A stretch of 64,000 nucleotides of DNA. Source: Halichoerus grypus (Eukaryota > Chordata > Mammalia > Carnivora > Phocidae). How positions within the stretch are numbered: the first letter of the stretch is position 1; the number at the start of each line of letters is the position of its first letter. Made by a program: the position numbers and the translations under genes. A model generated the notes under the pieces. It saw only the letters and a program-made list of their open reading frames with translations. It was not told where the DNA came from and searched no databases. Shown here piece after piece: positions 34,656 through 45,305 of the stretch. The stretch lies in assembly GCF_964656455.1 (NCBI RefSeq), contig NC_135726.1, forward strand, positions 30,285,930 to 30,349,929. Direction: 5' to 3'.

Positions 34656-35001
34656 CAGGGGTTGGCAAACTGTGGCCCACGGGTCACATGTGGCCCACGG
34701 GTCACATCTGGCCCACTGCCTACTCCTGCTTGGTTTGTGAGTTAAGAATGGTTTTTATGTTTTTAAATGGCAGAAAAACGAGAGAAAGACTATTCATCAC
34801 TGTGAAAATTACATGATATTCACATTTGTGTCCATAAATAAAGTTTTATTAGAACGCGGCCCCACTCCTTTGTTTATGTGTCATCTGTGACTGCTTGCAT
34901 GCTACAGTGTCAGAGTTGAGTGGTCGTGACAGAGATTGTGTGGCTTGCGAAGCCTGAAACATTTAGTATTTGTCCCTTTACAGAAAGTTTGCTGACCTCT
35001 G
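34656..35001. mobile_element. non-autonomous hAT-type DNA transposon with 8-bp target duplication
   Basis: The element begins CAGGGGTTGGCAAACT and ends AGTTTGCTGACCTCTG, which are imperfect terminal inverted repeats. It is flanked by identical 8-bp copies TTCTAGAT at 34648-34655 and 35002-35009, the hallmark of hAT insertion. Near the left end an 18-bp unit is tandemly duplicated (34672-34707). It is a mammalian Charlie-type fossil; I do not assign a subfamily. Confidence 0.88.
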
Positions 35002-35234
35002 TTCTAGATAATCAGAGCACTTGATGGTCCCAGGATCTTCCTTTGTTCCAAGACTTGGCAGTAGAAAGAAAGTCTATTTAACAAGATGGCGTAACTGGGG
35101 AGATGAATATTTCAGAGACTGTTTTCAAGAATGTCTCTAAAACGGTGGGGGTTTAGCCCTGGCTATACTCTAGCTATGGTGAGTTGGGGGGAAGCTCGTG
35201 AAAGATACGCAGGCTCACAGCCTTACCCCAGTGC

Positions 35235-35316
35235 AGTTTAGTTAGAGCCTTTGGGGAAATGTTTTTGAAGCTCCCTCGGTGATTCCAACATGCAGCCATG
35301 GTTGAAAACTTTGTTT
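35235..35316. mobile_element. MER5A-like tail fragment
   Basis: AAGCTCCCTCGGTGATTCCA followed by ACATGCAGCCATGGTTGAAA resembles the last third of MER5A. The remainder is missing or decayed. Confidence 0.4.
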
Positions 35317-35636
35317 TAGGCTGGGGATCCTCCTTTGGAGTAAGCAACCTCGAGGGGCAGTAGAACTGGGTAAAGAAGTTGGGGATTGCTATAAAGTAGA
35401 CAAGACTTACAACAGAGTGATTATTGGTTCCAGGTTGGCACTCAGGGCCTTTTCTGGACCTCGGCAGGTCCTAAGCACTGAGGATCTGGCTCTCCTCCAC
35501 ATCATATCAGACGTTAAAATGCTGTATCCACATTCTGCATTTACTGTGCTATGACATATTAATATACCCTATCCGAGTTGATGCTGATTAGTTGACTTAT
35601 GTTCTCATGTTGTAGACATCTGTTAGTTGCACTTCA

Positions 35637-35637
<1 letters not shown>

Positions 35638-35678
<41 letters not shown>
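35638..35678. repeat. (GT)n microsatellite
   Basis: About 20 GT units, nearly uninterrupted, in TOX3 intron 1. Confidence 0.95.
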
Positions 35679-36126
35679 TGTGGGCAATTAATTGTTTTTC
35701 CTCACATTTTAAGCATGTTTGTAGGCCCTTGGGAAGCCTGTGCTTCTAGATGTCCAGTCTTCACCGACTGATGGATAAAATAGTCCTGCTGACACTAACT
35801 AAAGGTCCATGAACTTACCGTTTCGCCACCCCAAACAGGGGAGTGTTGATGAATACCCTGTACCGAGTAGCAACTGATAAGCTGTGGTAAGCCACAGAGA
35901 ATTTGTCGTAGTCGTTTTAGATCAAGTCAATGAATGTAGATGGCCACAACATTCAAAGTACGTGTACACATTTTAAGAACTCGCTATTTTGGGCCACAAA
36001 CTGTCAGGGGGATGCTGAGTCTACCTGAGGACTTGTTTTATCTAACTTGGACCAGTAGTTTAAAAAGTTCAGTTAGTTGTCTGTGTCTAAAATCTTTGCA
36101 TGTAAATCTGTATTTTCAGCTTTTTC

Positions 36127-36255
36127 TCCTTCCTTCCTTCCTTCCTTCCTTCCTTCCTTCCTTCCTTCCTTCCTTCCTTCCTCCCTCCCTCCCTCCCTCC
36201 CTCCCTCCCTCCCTCTCTCCCTCCCTCCGTCCCTCCCTCCCTCCTTTCCTTCCTT
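36127..36255. repeat. (TTCC)n/(CCCT)n compound tetranucleotide repeat
   Basis: About 55 bp of CCTT units followed by about 70 bp of CCCT units with occasional changes. It is a pure polypyrimidine tract on the + strand, so open frames across it are meaningless Leu/Pro/Ser repeats. Confidence 0.95.
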
Positions 36256-36532
36256 CTTAAGACATAATCATAAATTTGGCAATCCTGGATGGCATTGTGT
36301 TCCTCTCCACTCTGACTTTCTCATACTCAGCCCTCGGTGTCCCTCTCCAGTCCCCGGAGTCTTTGAGTTTGAAAACTTTAAGAAGAGATGAAGTTAAACA
36401 AGCAACAAATGTGATGCTCAAACCTAGTGAAGTGGGGTTACCGTCACTGGAGACATACAGACCCCAGTATTCCTTAGGGTATGTAGGGTGGTAGGTGAAT
36501 GGAAAAAAAAGGTAATTTGTGATCATATTACA

Positions 36533-36690
36533 GAGGAGTGTTTCTCGAACCTCAGCGGGCACAAAAATCACCTTGAGAGCTTTTTAAGAGCACAGACTGT
36601 TGGACCTTACTCCTAGAGATTCTGAATCCTGGGGTCTAAGCTAGGGCTCCCACGTGATGCTGATGCTCCCACGTGCACTGTGAGTAGCAT
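36533..36690 (+). mobile_element. MER5A-like hAT-Charlie fossil
   Basis: Reads GTTTCTCGAACCTCAGCGGG, then AAAATCACCTTGAGAGCTTT, then TAGAGATTCTGAATCCTGGG and a GTGATGCTGATGC tail, as in MER5A-type elements. The right end is degraded. Confidence 0.5.
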
Positions 36691-36739
36691 GGCCCAGAGG
36701 ACCTTCCAGTGGTAAGGTAAAGAGTTTGTTCCTTGTAAG

Positions 36740-37240
36740 AGTTTGTCAGAATGCTTTGGGCCGTGGGTAACAGAACACCCAGCAAACAGTGGTGTAAAGC
36801 ATAAGGACATTTGTTTACTAACAAAGAAGTCTTTAGGGAGGCAGTCTCAGGCTATTTTGGGTGAAGGCAACCATGTCTTCAAGGACCCTCTTTTCTTCTT
36901 ATTCTGCTGTTCTTGAAGTTTCAGCAGTCTCCTCACGGTTACAGGTTGGCTGCTGTAGCTCCAGACATCACATCCTCACATGATAGCATAGAAAACGGGA
37001 AGCAAGGTAGTGGTGGGGGTGGAAGTGATAGCAAAAGTTCTTCTGTATATCTCTTAATAAGAAGGAATAGCTTTCCTGGGAACAGTTCCATTGGACTTTT
37101 TCATTTATTGATCAGAAATGGATCCCATGCCCACCCTAGGCCAGTCATTGACAAAGAAGAAGGAGATTGCTGTGATCAATTTAGACCAATCCCATGTCAT
37201 CCCCTGGGGGCCAGGCACATCGTCACATGAGCATCAATGA
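36740..37240 (-). mobile_element. LTR-like fossil, antisense
   Basis: GGTAACAGAACACCCAGCAA with CAGTGGTGTAAAGCATAAGG, then GGTTGGCTGCTGTAGCTCCA, then GACCAATCCCATGTCATCCC follow the layout of reversed MaLR-type LTRs. Class not certain. Confidence 0.35.
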
Positions 37241-38263
37241 TCTTAATGGTCTATTAGCAAGGAAGAAGGCCTTTGGAAAGACAACCGGCTCTACCACCGA
37301 GCACAGTTGAAGACTTTGGAGTGGACCAGTGGTGTGGTTGGAGTTGTACATTGTGAGGATGGATCTGACCTCTTGACTAGATTAGTGTAGAGCCTGACAA
37401 GAGGTGGGGGGACCAGGGAGGATGCCACCACCCAGTGGAGATAAAGGTGTGAGAGGATTCGAACTAAGGATATGTGAACATGGATGGGAAGGAGGGGAGG
37501 GCACTGAATAGAGCCTCTGTTACTTAGAAGGGAGACAGAGGAGGCAGGGGTGACTCAGAGTGTTTGAACTGGGGCCCTGAACAAATGGTAGGACCCGGAG
37601 CAGAAGCAGAGAGGTCAGAGAAGAAGATGGTTTTGAAGGAACGCTAAAGCTCATACTGGATATTTTGATGCAATAGTCCCACAGAGACCTCATGTAGACA
37701 CTTGCACTAAGGCACTAGAGAACACTCAGGGCTGAGGAACCACGTGGGAGTCCCGTATGCAGGAGAGTGATGGAAATGCAAGTGACTGCCCCCCAAGTTT
37801 GCAGACTCACCTCCCCAGTTGGTGAGGCAGTGTTTCAGGAAATAATGTGTGGGACTCAGAAAACTTGGAAATCCTGCTGTACCATTACAACAACAGTATA
37901 AAAGGAGTATGTGTGTGTGTGTGCATGATGGTATATCCTTTTTATCTCAGTATTTGTTTGGGAAGAAACATTTTTAAATTGTTATTAAGGGGGAATGATG
38001 TAAAATTTATAATAACATAATTTAAAACCGTATCAGCCATTTATGAATTAAAACGTTTCATGTCTTTTCTTTATGTAAGACGTTCCATTTCAAGTTGGAT
38101 TTTATGACATTAGTGAAGTCATGAGTATCTTGGAGAATCTGTTTTGAGTGTGCTTAATGAGGAAGGACAGGATTTTTGCTAAGTATGCTTATAAATAAAA
38201 TATATTTGGAAGGTGGATTGAGCTCTTAAAAAAAAAAACAAACCCTGTTTAAAATAAAGTAGA

Positions 38264-38535
38264 CTCTGAAAAACAAACTGAGGGTTCTAGAGGGGAGGGG
38301 GGTGGGAGGATGGGTTAGCCTGGTGATGGGTATTGAGGAGGGCACGTTCTGCATGGAGCACTGGGTGTTATGCACAAACAATGAATCATGGAACACTACA
38401 TCTAAAACTAATGATGTAATGTATGGGGATTAACATAACAATAAAAAAATGAAAAAAAATCAAGATTCTCAGTAAAAGAGAAGGGAGATACAATATAAAA
38501 TTTAAAAATAAAGAAAAAAATTCTAAAAAAAAAAT
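38264..38535 (+). mobile_element. 5'-truncated carnivore L1 3' end with extra 3' sequence
   Basis: The body CTCTGAAAAACAAACTGAGG ... CATCTAAAACTAATGATGTA ... AACATAACAATAAAAAAATG is the carnivore L1 3' UTR. A first A-rich tail (about 38441-38459) is followed by about 55 bases of non-L1 sequence and a second A-rich tract. Target copies AAAATAAAGTAGA (38251-38263 and 38536-38548) enclose the whole unit. Confidence 0.88.
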
Positions 38536-38755
38536 AAAATAAAGTAGAGGCTTTTATTCAAGGTCTGCACGAGCCTCTGATAGGTTTTATCTTCACCCCT
38601 TGTAGTAGATTATTTTATTGTCTTTGTTTCCTGGGTTTGTATCCTTAATCCCTTCCTCAGGGAAGCCATGTTCTCTCAAATATGTTCTAGGCTTGTGTGA
38701 AGCACATCAGACATTGGGAAATGGCCCTTCTCTTATGACCAACATTCTGTCTTTA

Positions 38756-38953
38756 TTTTTTTTTTTTTTTAAAGATTTTATTTATTTATTTGACAGAGAG
38801 AGACAGCCAGAGAGAGAACACAAGCAGGATAAGGGGGAGAGAAGCAGGCTTCCCGCTGAGCAGGGAGCCCGATGCGGGGCTCGATCCCAGGACCCTGGGA
38901 TCATGACCTGAGCCGAAGGCAGACACTTAACGACTGAGCCACCCAGGCGCCCC
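38756..38953 (-). mobile_element. young SINEC, antisense to TOX3
   Basis: Poly-T then AAAGATTTTATTTATTTATT, ending GAGCCACCCAGGCGCC. Target copies AACATTCTGTCTTTA occur just before (about 38741) and just after (about 38954). Low divergence. Confidence 0.94.
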
Positions 38954-39512
38954 AACATTCTGTCTTTAATCTTAACTTGATTTTACTTCATTTATAAAAG
39001 AATAATTTGAATGTCTTGATAATCCATAAGTTAAACAAACTGGCCAATACCAAGAAGTATTTGGATTGTGCTCTAAATACATATTTGAATGATATGGATT
39101 CCTCTTTTGGAGGAGGTACTTTTAAGCTAGGCCTTTCTATTCTAAATGTTGCAAGTTGAATGTGGTCATTTCTACATTGACTCAATTGTTTATGTAGAAG
39201 AACTATATTAAATATGGTGAGGGAGGTGAGTTTTTTTAAAACTACCCCAGCGGCGGTACCATATTGTGAAAATTTGTAGCAATTTCCCCTCCAATTTGTA
39301 ATGAGCAAGAGATTTGATGTACTAAAGAATAATAAAAGTTTTTACACTTTTCTTTTAAAATCTTCTTGGTATAGGAGGTAGAAGTCTCAAATGCTGACTG
39401 ACTAGAAAGCTTTTATGAAATATGTATGATTGGTTGGAAGTTGATTTTCTGGAAAAAAGATGAGTTAAACTTTACTAGAAACATTGGACACTCCAGCATC
39501 CTCAGTAGATCT

Positions 39513-39676
39513 TTTTTTCTTTTTTTTTTTTTTTTAAGATTTTATTTATTTATTAGAGAGAGAGAGAGCACAAGCAGGGGAATCGGGAGAGGGAGAAGGA
39601 GGCGGAGAAGGAGGCCTCTGGGACCATGACCTGAGCCAAAATCAGATGCTTAACCGACTGAGCCACCTGGGCATCC
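39513..39676 (-). mobile_element. internally deleted SINEC, antisense
   Basis: The poly-T end and the GAGCCACCTGGGCATCC end are both present, but the block that normally carries GCAGGGAGCCCGATG and CTCGATCCCAGG is missing between GGAGGCC and TCTGGGACC. TCAGTAGATCT is duplicated at about 39503 and 39678. Confidence 0.88.
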
Positions 39677-39819
39677 TTCAGTAGATCTGTCTTGCTTAAA
39701 GACACAGTAGATGTGTCTTTAATGAGAAACTCAACCCTTATTATTTGGCTTTTATATAAATTCTGATAAAAATGTTTAATGGAGAGGTAGTTAAAACTGT
39801 TGTATTAGTGAAAATTCTT

Positions 39820-40270
39820 TTGATTGCAAATGGGAAAAAGTCCTTAAACTTTTAATTTAATAGAAAAGGGATAGTGGGTTTTGTCTCCGGCATGGCTGGA
39901 CCCAGGGTTTCCAGGGATGTTATCAACACTTGCTTCTGTTAGCTCTGCTTTCATCAGCTTGGCTTCCCTGTCAGGCTCCACTCAGGTGGGGGGAGGGTGT
40001 CCAGCAGTATCTCCAAGACCTGTCCCCACAGCTCCGCCTCCCCAGGAGGGCCAGCTTCTCATTGCTACTTGTTCGAGGAACTTCTCTGGATTGAGGCTTA
40101 TTGGACAGACTTGGGTCCCCTGCTCAGGCCCAAAGTCGTATACTCATCTCAGGAGCAGGGGCAGGTGCTGCTATCCCCATGGAAACCACGTGGGCTGAGA
40201 GTCTGGAACAGGGCTTCTCCAGAGGGAGAGCAAAGTGCCGGCCTCATCTGGAGGGGAAGTGAAGGTGGGT
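39820..40270 (-). mobile_element. LTR-like fossil, antisense
   Basis: TTTTGATTGCAAATGGGAAA, CTCCGGCATGGCTGGACCCA and TATCCCCATGGAAACCACGT with GGGCTGAGAGTCTGG resemble a reversed LTR-type repeat like the one at 36740. Two overlapping open frames of 91-105 codons here are not convincing genes. Confidence 0.35.
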
Positions 40271-40540
40271 AGGAGAAAAAGTCCATTTAAATGTTAAATG
40301 ACATGAAGCCTGCCAAGTTTGAAGATTTCTGAGGACTTGAGTTGTCCGTGCTTATTATTATTCTTTGTGGAAACCAGAAATAGCCTGTGCTTATTGAGTA
40401 AGATACAATGATTGTCATTTTTAAAGTACTTATTGGGAACGTACTTCATGTTGGGGGCTGACATGAGATGTGGTCCGCCTTAAGAAACCTCTAGTTTGGT
40501 AGGGGAGCAGGTGTACACACATGAGCATTCATGAAATACG

Positions 40541-40542
40541 TG

Positions 40543-40574
<32 letters not shown>

Positions 40575-40588
40575 AGAGAGAGAGAGAA
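40541..40588. repeat. (GT)n/(AG)n compound microsatellite
   Basis: GT units with one TTT interruption pass into a short AG run. A looser TG-rich stretch follows at about 40935-41005. Confidence 0.9.
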
Positions 40589-41265
40589 TATATGTGAGCC
40601 TAAGGGAGATACTCTAGTAGGTAAAAGAACTCCAGGAACAGATCAGACAAGAGAAGTGGTTTCTGAGGGGTGGTGTGCCAGGTTTGGAATGGACAAGTAG
40701 GAAAAATGGGATGTTAGAGAAGAGAGGGAATTCCACGCAGGGCTTCTGCATGAACGTGACAAGCTAGCAAAGGTCCCACTGGAGGCCTGTGTAGGATGGT
40801 CCCATGGGACAATGTATGGAGATAAGTTTGCATCTGTGTAGAAGTTTCCTTTGGTGGGAGATGCGGGTGTGGAGGCGCTAGCACGCCTGGTGAAAGATGT
40901 GAGGTTTCACCCAACAGATACTAGTGAAGGATGTGTGCCTGTATGTGCGTGTGGGTGCGTCTGCTTGTGTGTATATGTATGTGTTTCCATAGGTGTGTGT
41001 GCATACGTAGAAGATGACCATTTGAACAGAGTGGGGGAGGAAAATGAGAGGATATTTTTTAGACTGTACCTGAGAATGTTTGAAGGAGAGATTAAAGATG
41101 CACAAAGAGAGAGAGTGATGTAATGATGGATGGACGGTCAGTTGATGTTGGAATGAAGGCTGTAGATAGAGGGGGATTTGCCTTGAAAGTTGGGTGACCC
41201 TTTCTCTGAGATAATTGGACAGAAAGAGAAGATGGTTGAAGATCCAGATACACATTTTAGTGGGA

Positions 41266-41340
41266 AAGACGGTGGGGAAGGGAGAGAGACAGAGACAGAA
41301 TGAGAGGGAAGAAGGGAGGAAGAGGAGAACATGAGGAGAA
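41266..41340. repeat. purine-rich GGGAGA/GAAG low-complexity tract
   Basis: The + strand is almost entirely A and G through about 75 bases. Confidence 0.75.
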
Positions 41341-41519
41341 ATGGGTGGGGGAGTTGACTGACAAACCCAGGATCCATCCCCTGCCTATTTCTGCCTCGTT
41401 TCTGGCCCTTACTCCCTCCACCTTGGCTTTGTGTGTCTTACCACACCAGTGTGGCCTGACCACTTAAAAATATCTGCATATCTAAAATCTCTCTCCACTG
41501 CCCCCCCACCAACCTCCAG

Positions 41520-41700
41520 TCACTGTCTCATTACTTCATTCATAGCGTGTATCCCTGTTTGAACTTTTTGTTTGCTCATTCATTCATGTATTCCCTGTTT
41601 ACCTCTTTCCACCAGCAGGCAAAACTCTGTGAAGGTAGGGATATTTGCTGACCACTGTATGCCTAGCATCTAGAACAGTGCTTAGCACGGGAAGGAAAAT
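41520..41700 (+). repeat. L2 fragment
   Basis: GCAAAACTCTGTGAAGGTAG, GGATATTTGCTGACCACTGT, CTAGCATCTAGAACAGTGCT and TAGCACGG match the L2 3' end. Confidence 0.65.
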
Positions 41701-42124
41701 GTGAAAAGGAGCGAACTAGAGATGAGTAAGAATACTGTTGAGTAGATCTGGTGGTAATTTAATCTTTGAATAAACACATGTTGGACCTACTATATGCCAG
41801 ATACTTGGAGAAAGCGGGAGTGCAATGATGAGGAGTCACTTGTCCTGTTCTTGAGGAGCTGGTCTGTGGTTGTAAGGATGATCCCTCTTGGATGGTTTTA
41901 AGTTTAAATTTTATTTTAAATTTCCCCTTTTGCTATTTCATGTGCTGTTGGCAGAGAACAGAGCGATGGGTGGTGAGGACAAGGTGGTGCATCTTGCTTA
42001 GGCAGGAATGAGAGAACAGGGGTTGAGAAAAGAGGAATTTGAAATGACTGTTCTCAACCCCAAGGATTCAGGCTGGCCAAGGAAGGTCAAATGGTCAAGG
42101 ACAGAGAGACTTTGATAAAAGGCA

Positions 42125-42545
42125 AAGAAGAGTGTGTTAGTTAAGCTTGGCTGGCAGAAAAAAAATAACTTGAGTAGCAATGGTATAAATGAGGTAGACA
42201 TTCATCTCTCTTTTCTCGAATGATCTCCAGAGGTAAGTAGTCCAGAGGTCTTGTGGCTTCGTAGATAACTGGGAGCCAAGCTACCTGACTTTCATATGAC
42301 CCTTGACCCTTCAGCGTAGAGCTCCATCATCATCCGTGATCCAACCAGGAGGAAGGTGGTCAAGGGAAAGGGGAGGTTTCCAGGAGCTGCCATGTGACAC
42401 TTGCTTATTTCTCACTGGCCAGAACTGAGACGCATGACCACACCTCTGCCTTTAAGGTATCCAGGAAATGTGGTCTGTACTGTGGCTGGCCATGTGCCCA
42501 GCTATATACGCCATTGCTGTGGAAGAAGGGGTGAGTGGACAGGCA
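42125..42545 (-). mobile_element. LTR-like fossil, antisense
   Basis: GTGTTAGTTAAGCTTGGCTG, GTCCAGAGGTCTTGTGGCTT, CTGGCCAGAACTGAGACGCA and CATGACCACACCTCTGCCTT with AGGAAATGTGGTCTG follow the layout of reversed MaLR-type LTRs. Confidence 0.4.
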
Positions 42546-44157
42546 GGACAGACCAAATAGGTACTTTAGCCGGTGCATGGATGTGAATGAATGATGGGTG
42601 AGGTCCAAGAAACCCTTGTTGGGTATCTTCATGTTTGAGGTTTTTGTGTACCAAGTGTAGCAATATTTTGGTAAACCTTATTCAGTATTTTCGTTTTCAT
42701 TTGCTCTTTGGAGGGTCCCCTTTTGGCGATGCACTGTGACAAGATAGCTTTTCAGTCCTTTCCTCATTTGGGGGGTTTTATTTGGGACATGCTTAAAATA
42801 CCCAGTGATTTATGTTCTTTGCAGGAACTGCAAATCCTTATGTCCTGATTTTAATTGATTACCTGTATTTCAGGCCCACATTTCTCTTCTTTTTAAAAAT
42901 ACCTCTTGAATTTTTGTACTGCCATTTCTCCAGTCCTGACTGTTGGTAACAAAATTTTGAGTACATGTCAATCTTCAGGCAATGTTTTTTAAACTAGACT
43001 TTTTTTTTTTTTTAATTGATGCTTTTCCTTTTTGATCAAACCCAGCTTACCTCTGACTCCACTGGAACTTCATCCCTAGAAATCTGTGGTTCTTTATGCT
43101 CTTGTATGCTCTTTCCTCCTCTGTTCCTCTGCTGGCCGATTTTGTTAACCCTTGACCGTTGGGCAACCTTGGCTACAAAGACATGTCCACTGTCCTCAGT
43201 CCCACCCACCGCCTCAGTCCCCTCTCCTTTGGCTGTGTATGTTGTATCAGCCTCCAGGAAGTGGCATTTCTCAACCTGAGGGTGCCTGAACTCGGTGTCC
43301 ATTGTCCTTACTAAGGATGAATACTTGGGCCTTTGCTGTGTCATCCTTTTGTTCATCTGTTGATTCTCTTGGCCATTCTCCACAATGGCTAGTCCAAGAC
43401 TTTTCCCGTTGTAGTCTAGCCAGCCCTACTTTCTTTCTTAGATGGGAGCTCTGATCTTTCACTTTATGGGGAACGTTGATAATTTGATGTCCCTACTTGT
43501 CTGGGAAGCAGGTGTCTCATTTTTCCAGACCCAGGGGAGAGCAGTTCTACTATTTGGGGTAAATCCTTCCAATGGTGCTAATCCCTTTCTGACTGTTGCA
43601 TATTCTTGGTTTTACACACAGCTCCCATCTTTCCTGTTTTGCTCCTTTGTACTTTCCACCCGTGCCCAAGTGTCTTCAGACCCCCACAAGGATTTTCCAA
43701 TCTTCAGTTTGTTGAGTGTCGCCTCCCTTGTGATGACTTTTCTCGCTCCTCATTCCATCCACATTCTGTTACGCTTCATATTTTTTGTTTAACTCTGGGT
43801 TTTCCCTTAGATACATGTGAAATGAAGACCACCACAAATGGAAAGCCCTATCACTTTCCTTACACAGAAGAAAATCCTGAAAATAAGCACAAGGGGAGTA
43901 AACACCATTATCAAAAGCTTACTGGAGACCTTGCTTGCCTAAGGCTTTGCCCTCTGTTTGTTGAAAAGGGAGATTTGCAAGTGTGAGGAAGGTGTTGAAG
44001 ACCCGTTAGCACCAAACTGAGACTTTGTCTTTGATTTTATCTGGGGGGGGGGGGGGCGCGGCAGGCTGTGGGGAGCTTGAAAGGGAATTCAAAACAGAAT
44101 GACTTTCTCAAGATGTAATTAAAGGCTCTCTTGGTTTGTTGTCTCTACCTCCCAGAG

Positions 44158-44265
44158 CTGTGCTTCTCCTACTCATGCAAGTCAACTGGGCTCTGGATAA
44201 AATGCAGATCAGCAGGTCTGGGGTGAGCCTGAGAATTGGCATTGCTCACACGTTCCCAGGGGATG
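44158..44265 (+). mobile_element. MER5-like fragment
   Basis: CTGTGCTTCTCCTACTCATG, then CTCTGGATAAAATGCAGATC, then GCCTGAGAATTGGCATTGCT follow the order of a diverged MER5-type element. Confidence 0.35.
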
Positions 44266-44867
44266 CAGCTGCTGTTGGCTGCTGGCCACTCTTGGAGTTG
44301 TAGAGTCCAAGAGAAAGGACCATGCACATCCACACATTTGCCTGACTCCGTGGGCCCCTGTTCTAACACCTCTCTGAACAGTTCCTCAAACCAGAAATAT
44401 TTACCTAGGGTTCCATGTCTTTCCCACCCAGGCCCTCCCTAACACCCTGCAGGCTACTTCTATTCTATTACCGAAACTATCTTTTCGCTCTTCCCCAGGG
44501 CGCTCCACCTTGCCAGATCTGACTGTTTTCATTCATGCAAGAATATGGAGTGCCTGCTTAGGCCAGATACTGCCCTAAGCCCTGCAGTTACACTTTTCTG
44601 ATCATCCCTTGAACTCTGCTCTTTCCACCCTATCCCTCTGTCTCCCCTAACTTCCCATGTCCCTGGTTCTCTACTGTTGTATATTCGGATGTTTCTGATT
44701 GCTTTTGCTCTGTCATCTTGTCCGCTCTCCCCCCTCTTCCCAAGCATTGGGGGATATCCTCCCAAAGCTTGGGTTCTTACTCTTTTGCCTCTGTATTCTT
44801 TTCACTTTGTATGTGCATCTTGTTTTCTGCCTTTAGCTGTTCCCTCTCTGGTACCATTTGTATCAGT

Positions 44868-45305
44868 TATCTATTGCTGTGTAACAAATTTAAACTTTGA
44901 AGCTTCAAACAAACCAACCAACCCACAAACCTATCTCCCTCATGATTCTGCCAGTCCGCCATGTAGGCTGGGTTCCCTGCAGCGTTGGCGGTCACCTGCA
45001 GGTTTGACTTTGCTTCTGGAGGTTGGCTAGCTCCAGCTGGGGCCTCTCAGTTCTCACTGCACGGAGTCCCTCTTGTCCAGCACGCTGAAGTGTACCCAAG
45101 AGCCGTCCTGGGGGCAGCGATCTGAGGAGTATGCTGGAGCCCTTGAGCCCAGGTGTAGACACATCACACTGTTGCTTCTACCACATTCTCCTGTCCTGAG
45201 CAAGTCCCTAGGCCAGCCCAGATTCAAGGGGAAAGGAAATAGATTCCATTTCTCCTGGAGAGGAGCTTCAACAATCACATTGCAAAGGGGCATAGATACA
45301 GGAAG
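44868..45305 (-). mobile_element. MaLR-like LTR fossil, antisense
   Basis: TGTATCAGTTATCTATTGCT with GTGTAACAAATTT is the reversed end of an MLT1-type LTR. It continues through TCTGGAGGTTGGCTAGCTCC and CCCAGATTCAAGGGGAAAGG. No coding part remains. Confidence 0.6.

Noticed and set aside
35940..36391. Leu/Pro/Ser-repeat frames of about 105 codons
   Set aside because: Translations of the (TTCC)n/(CCCT)n microsatellite.
43036..43986. Several frames of 115-126 codons on both strands
   Set aside because: No domain or splice structure recognised, and they overlap on both strands. Left unassigned; a protein search would decide.
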